A DNA stretch of 64,000 nucleotides from Neolewinella maritima (GTDB taxonomy: Bacteria > Bacteroidota > Bacteroidia > Chitinophagales > Saprospiraceae), in the NCBI RefSeq assembly GCF_923081025.1, contig NZ_CAKLPZ010000002.1, forward strand, positions 729,673 to 793,672, in the 5' to 3' direction. Of this stretch, positions 63,901 to 64,000 are shown piece by piece. The number at the start of each line of letters is the position of its first letter. The first letter of the stretch is position 1. The notes below the pieces were generated by a model. It made no database searches, was not told the DNA's origin, and was given only the letters and a program-made list of their open reading frames with translations. Both the position numbers and the translations under genes were made by a program.

Positions 63901-64000
<100 letters not shown>

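Overview
The window is a high-GC chromosomal segment of a member of the Bacteroidota. It most resembles the Saprospiria/Lewinella type, but that placement is inference from gene content. The signs are several exported proteins with a C-terminal type IX secretion (T9SS) sorting domain, a SusC/SusD pair, a TamL-type lipoprotein, lipoproteins with LSC/SSC/TAC lipoboxes, a carotenoid operon, promoters of the Bacteroidota TAnnTTTG (-7) type with few Shine-Dalgarno sequences, and the start of a 16S rRNA gene at the right edge. Most of the sequence is ordinary housekeeping DNA. The accessory parts are a mazEF pair, an orphan RHS toxin cassette, a Fic gene wrapped in inverted repeats, and several families of short intergenic repeats.

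Layout. 1-2000: two tandem paralogous T9SS cargo proteins, the first cut by the window edge. 2010-9301: aroA, a YgjP-like metallopeptidase, an OmpA-like lipoprotein, a DEDDy exonuclease and a large secreted M36 peptidase. 9311-17058: tamL, overlapping head to head with a TrmH-family methyltransferase, then a sugar transferase/oxidoreductase pair, a lytic transglycosylase and smpB. 17188-26556: a DPP-IV-like peptidase, a membrane glycosyltransferase, a YiaA-like protein between repeats, a CocE/NonD hydrolase, and the ligase-associated exonuclease with its ATP-dependent DNA ligase. 26745-31254: SusC/SusD. 31264-38093: nadB and a pentose-phosphate group (zwf, rpiB, gnd) with a membrane-protein gene interrupted by an in-frame amber codon. 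38203-45740: YceI lipoprotein, tsaE-ald, mazE-mazF-GHMP kinase, an FMO-SDR pair and proS. 45974-51950: a charge-segregated repetitive exported protein, a FadL-like porin, a YdjM-like hydrolase, a serine beta-lactamase-like protein and pyrH. 51967-54455: a mini-hairpin array, a 5'-truncated RHS gene with an AT-rich HExxH C-terminus, and an overlapping lipoprotein gene. 54520-59021: tgt, a BNR-repeat T9SS protein, fic and pth. 59071-63254: crtI-crtB-cruF-like-lycopene cyclase, tightly overlapping. 63255-64000: rRNA leader with three tandem promoters, then the 16S start.

How the genes work together. zwf, gnd and rpiB cover most of the oxidative pentose phosphate pathway and the ribose-5-P branch. 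The crt operon should make a monocyclic carotenoid with a 1'-hydroxyl on the acyclic end (saproxanthin/myxol type), completed by enzymes elsewhere. The ligase and MBL exonuclease are two of the usual four ligase-associated repair genes.

The best candidates for something undescribed are: the RHS C-terminus with an HExxH motif and an overlapping lipoprotein (putative toxin and immunity); the Fic gene whose start codon and 3' side both carry the same inverted repeat; a recurring TAnnTTYG box 4-6 nt before start codons, implying leaderless mRNAs; and a small intergenic hairpin family that shows compensatory base changes. All coordinates and motifs were read by eye. No searches were run.
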